From the NCBI GenBank assembly GCA_023261345.1, contig JAHFPE010000036.1, positions 1 through 7,284 of the forward strand: DNA of 7,284 nt, given 5' to 3'. The notes under the pieces were generated by a model, which did not search any database, was not told the DNA's origin, and saw only the letters and a list, made by a program, of their open reading frames with translations. This document shows positions 6,179 through 7,284 of the stretch, one piece after another. This stretch comes from Candidatus Woesearchaeota archaeon. Lineage in GTDB: Archaea; Nanobdellota; Nanobdellia; Woesearchaeales; ARS49. The position numbers and the translations under genes were made by a program. Numbering within the stretch: the first letter of the stretch is position 1; each line of letters starts with the position of its first letter.

Positions 6179-7284
6179 ACACTCACCTTTCCTAAAACTT
6201 TTTGGATGCTAGAAATCGTCTGATCAACATCTTTTGTCGTCGTAAATCTTCCAGGGGTGATTCGCACACTTGTTCGAGCTTCTCTATTCGTGCATCCGAT
6301 TGCTTTGAGAACATGGCTTGTTTTCATTGTGGATGTACTGCACGCGCTTCCTGCTCCGCAATAAATCCCTTCTTCATTCAAACGAAGAACGAACTGATCT
6401 CCATCAATTTTTGCTTGCAAAGGAAGCAAAACATTCAAATTATTGTAAACACGTAATGTAGGATGACCGTTGAGAACCGCGCCACACGCTTCAAAAACAA
6501 CGAGTAATTTATTGCGTAAATTAAAAACTCGCGTTCCTTCTTCGATACTTTGTTCTTCCATTTTTTGAAGACAAGATGCGCTTCCAACCATTCCTGCAAC
6601 GTTTTCACTTCCTGACTGTAGGCCATATTCTTGTCCCCCACCATGAATGAGTGGAGATAAGTTAACACCCCTACGTTTGTACAAAATTCCAATTCCTTTC
6701 GGACCATACAATTTAGCTGGATTTAGAGATAGTAGATCTGGCATATCCTCTGAATTTGGAACTTCCCAATATGCGCCATCTGAAGAAAACAATCCTTGCG
6801 CCGCATCAGAGTGAAAAAGAACATGATGCCTTTTACAAATCGCATTTATTTCTTTTAATGGTTGCAAAGTGCCTATTTCATTATTTGCACTCATTATAGA
6901 AACAAGCACTGTTTCTCTCTTAATTGCTCTAGCGAGATCTTCTAAACGAATCATTCCCTGCTTATCAACATTAAGATATGTTACTTCAATTCCTTGCTCT
7001 TGCAAATATTTACATGACTCAAGCACCGCTGGATGTTCAGTAACCTGCGTAATAATGTGAGGAGGATTCTTTGACCTGTCTTTTATTTCAGTACTTTCTT
7101 CAGGGTGCTGCTTTGATCGATATTCCTTTAATGAGTTTAATGCAATTCCTTTGATTGCAAGATTCACACTCGCAGTTCCTCCTGATGTAAAAATAATTTC
7201 TTCAGGAGAACAATGCAGAATTGCCGCGATTTTTTCGCGTGCATGTTGAACTGCTGCTCTGTTATTTCTTCCCATTGTATGCAT
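6166..7284 (-). CDS. IscS/NifS-type cysteine desulfurase, N-terminus cut by window edge
   Basis: This is a class I cysteine desulfurase homologue, a PLP enzyme that takes sulfur from cysteine for Fe-S clusters or tRNA thiolation. The 372 residues seen are incomplete: alignment by motif to E. coli IscS places the edge near residue 40, so about 40 residues, including the YLDxxATTP motif, lie outside the window. The methionine at 7284 is therefore probably not the start. In window numbering, T37 (SGGT), H84 (TEHPAV), D160 and Q163 (HSDAAQ), K191 (AKLYGPKG) and C315 (GSACSTST) match E. coli T76, H104, D180, Q183, K206 and C328. Spacing from H84 to D160 is identical (76). However, the usual Ser-Gly-His before the lysine is Asn-Pro-Ala, and RSGT is QSGS. 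An insertion of about 19 charged residues lies near 54-75. It is the first known gene of the operon and overlaps sufC by 13 bp. The protein may be active with a weakened cofactor site or have a changed role. Confidence 0.9.
   Translation of the reverse strand: MHTMGRNNRAAVQHAREKIAAILHCSPEEIIFTSGGTASVNLAIKGIALNSLKEYRSKQHPEESTEIKDRSKNPPHIITQVTEHPAVLESCKYLQEQGIEVTYLNVDKQGMIRLEDLARAIKRETVLVSIMSANNEIGTLQPLKEINAICKRHHVLFHSDAAQGLFSSDGAYWEVPNSEDMPDLLSLNPAKLYGPKGIGILYKRRGVNLSPLIHGGGQEYGLQSGSENVAGMVGSASCLQKMEEQSIEEGTRVFNLRNKLLVVFEACGAVLNGHPTLRVYNNLNVLLPLQAKIDGDQFVLRLNEEGIYCGAGSACSTSTMKTSHVLKAIGCTNREARTSVRITPGRFTTTKDVDQTISSIQKVLGKVSVCLR
6183..6188 (-). promoter_or_regulatory. Ribosome binding site for the GTG start of sufC
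   Basis: The minus strand reads AGGTGA four bases before GTG. It lies inside the end of the upstream cysteine desulfurase gene and supports GTG as the real start, since no ATG occurs nearby and the family N-terminus begins at this codon. Confidence 0.55.

Larger units (their letters stand above)
476..7284 (-). other. suf operon: iscS-like, sufC, sufB, sufD, sufS, sufU-like, DUF4346-like
   Basis: Seven genes on one strand overlap end to end, with 4 bp overlaps at sufC/sufB, sufB/sufD, sufS/sufU and sufU/DUF4346-like, 14 bp at sufD/sufS and 13 bp at iscS-like/sufC. The CBDSU core order is known from other bacteria and archaea. A single polycistronic message with translational coupling is the simplest reading. 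The promoter and any iron or redox regulator site lie to the right of the window. No Rieske/SufT or SufR-like regulator gene is seen. Confidence 0.88.

Noticed and set aside
7282..7284. ATG at the right edge as the start of the IscS-like gene
   Set aside because: The residues align to about position 40 of IscS. The N-terminal segment with the conserved YLDxxATTP motif is missing, so the gene continues outside the window.
1..7284. CRISPR arrays, tRNA or rRNA genes, insertion sequences, prophage or defence genes
   Set aside because: No regularly spaced repeats, tRNA-like folds, transposase motifs or defence domains were seen. Nearly all bases are accounted for by eight genes.

Overview
The window is almost entirely coding. 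One gene lies on the plus strand at the left edge. Seven overlapping genes run right to left on the minus strand and form an iron-sulfur (Fe-S) cluster assembly operon of the SUF type. In transcription order these are: an IscS/NifS-type cysteine desulfurase cut by the right edge, sufC, sufB, sufD, sufS, an IscU/SufU-type scaffold, and a last gene whose C-terminal end resembles the DUF4346 domain. Neighbouring genes overlap at every junction, four of the six by the ATGA arrangement in which the stop and the next start share bases. Each internal start has a GGAG, GAGG or AGGTGA-like ribosome binding site inside the preceding gene. No promoter is visible; it should lie beyond base 7284.

Function. 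SufS and probably the IscS-like protein would release sulfur from cysteine. The scaffold protein would accept or relay it. SufB, SufC and SufD would form the SufBC2D-type complex that builds the cluster with ATP from SufC. Residues known to matter in the E. coli proteins can be placed by spacing: SufB C405 corresponds to C377 here and SufD H360 to H218. The core machine therefore looks functional.

Unusual points. The IscS-like enzyme keeps its PLP lysine and catalytic cysteine but has lost several residues that normally hold the cofactor phosphate. SufD is about two thirds of usual length and lacks the N-terminal helical part. The scaffold keeps three Cys and one Asp but lacks the insertion typical of SufU and carries a low-complexity tail. 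The operon ends with a translationally coupled, cysteine-containing protein that is not a known Suf component.

Organism. Gene overlaps throughout, moderately low GC and short intergenic space point to a small streamlined genome. The DUF4346-like domain, which I associate mainly with archaea and cyanobacteria, makes a DPANN-type archaeon (Woesearchaeota-like) my first guess. A Patescibacteria (CPR) bacterium is the alternative. This is inference only. The plus-strand cupin gene meets the operon tail to tail with 5 bp between stop codons. There is no gene-free stretch of 300 bases.
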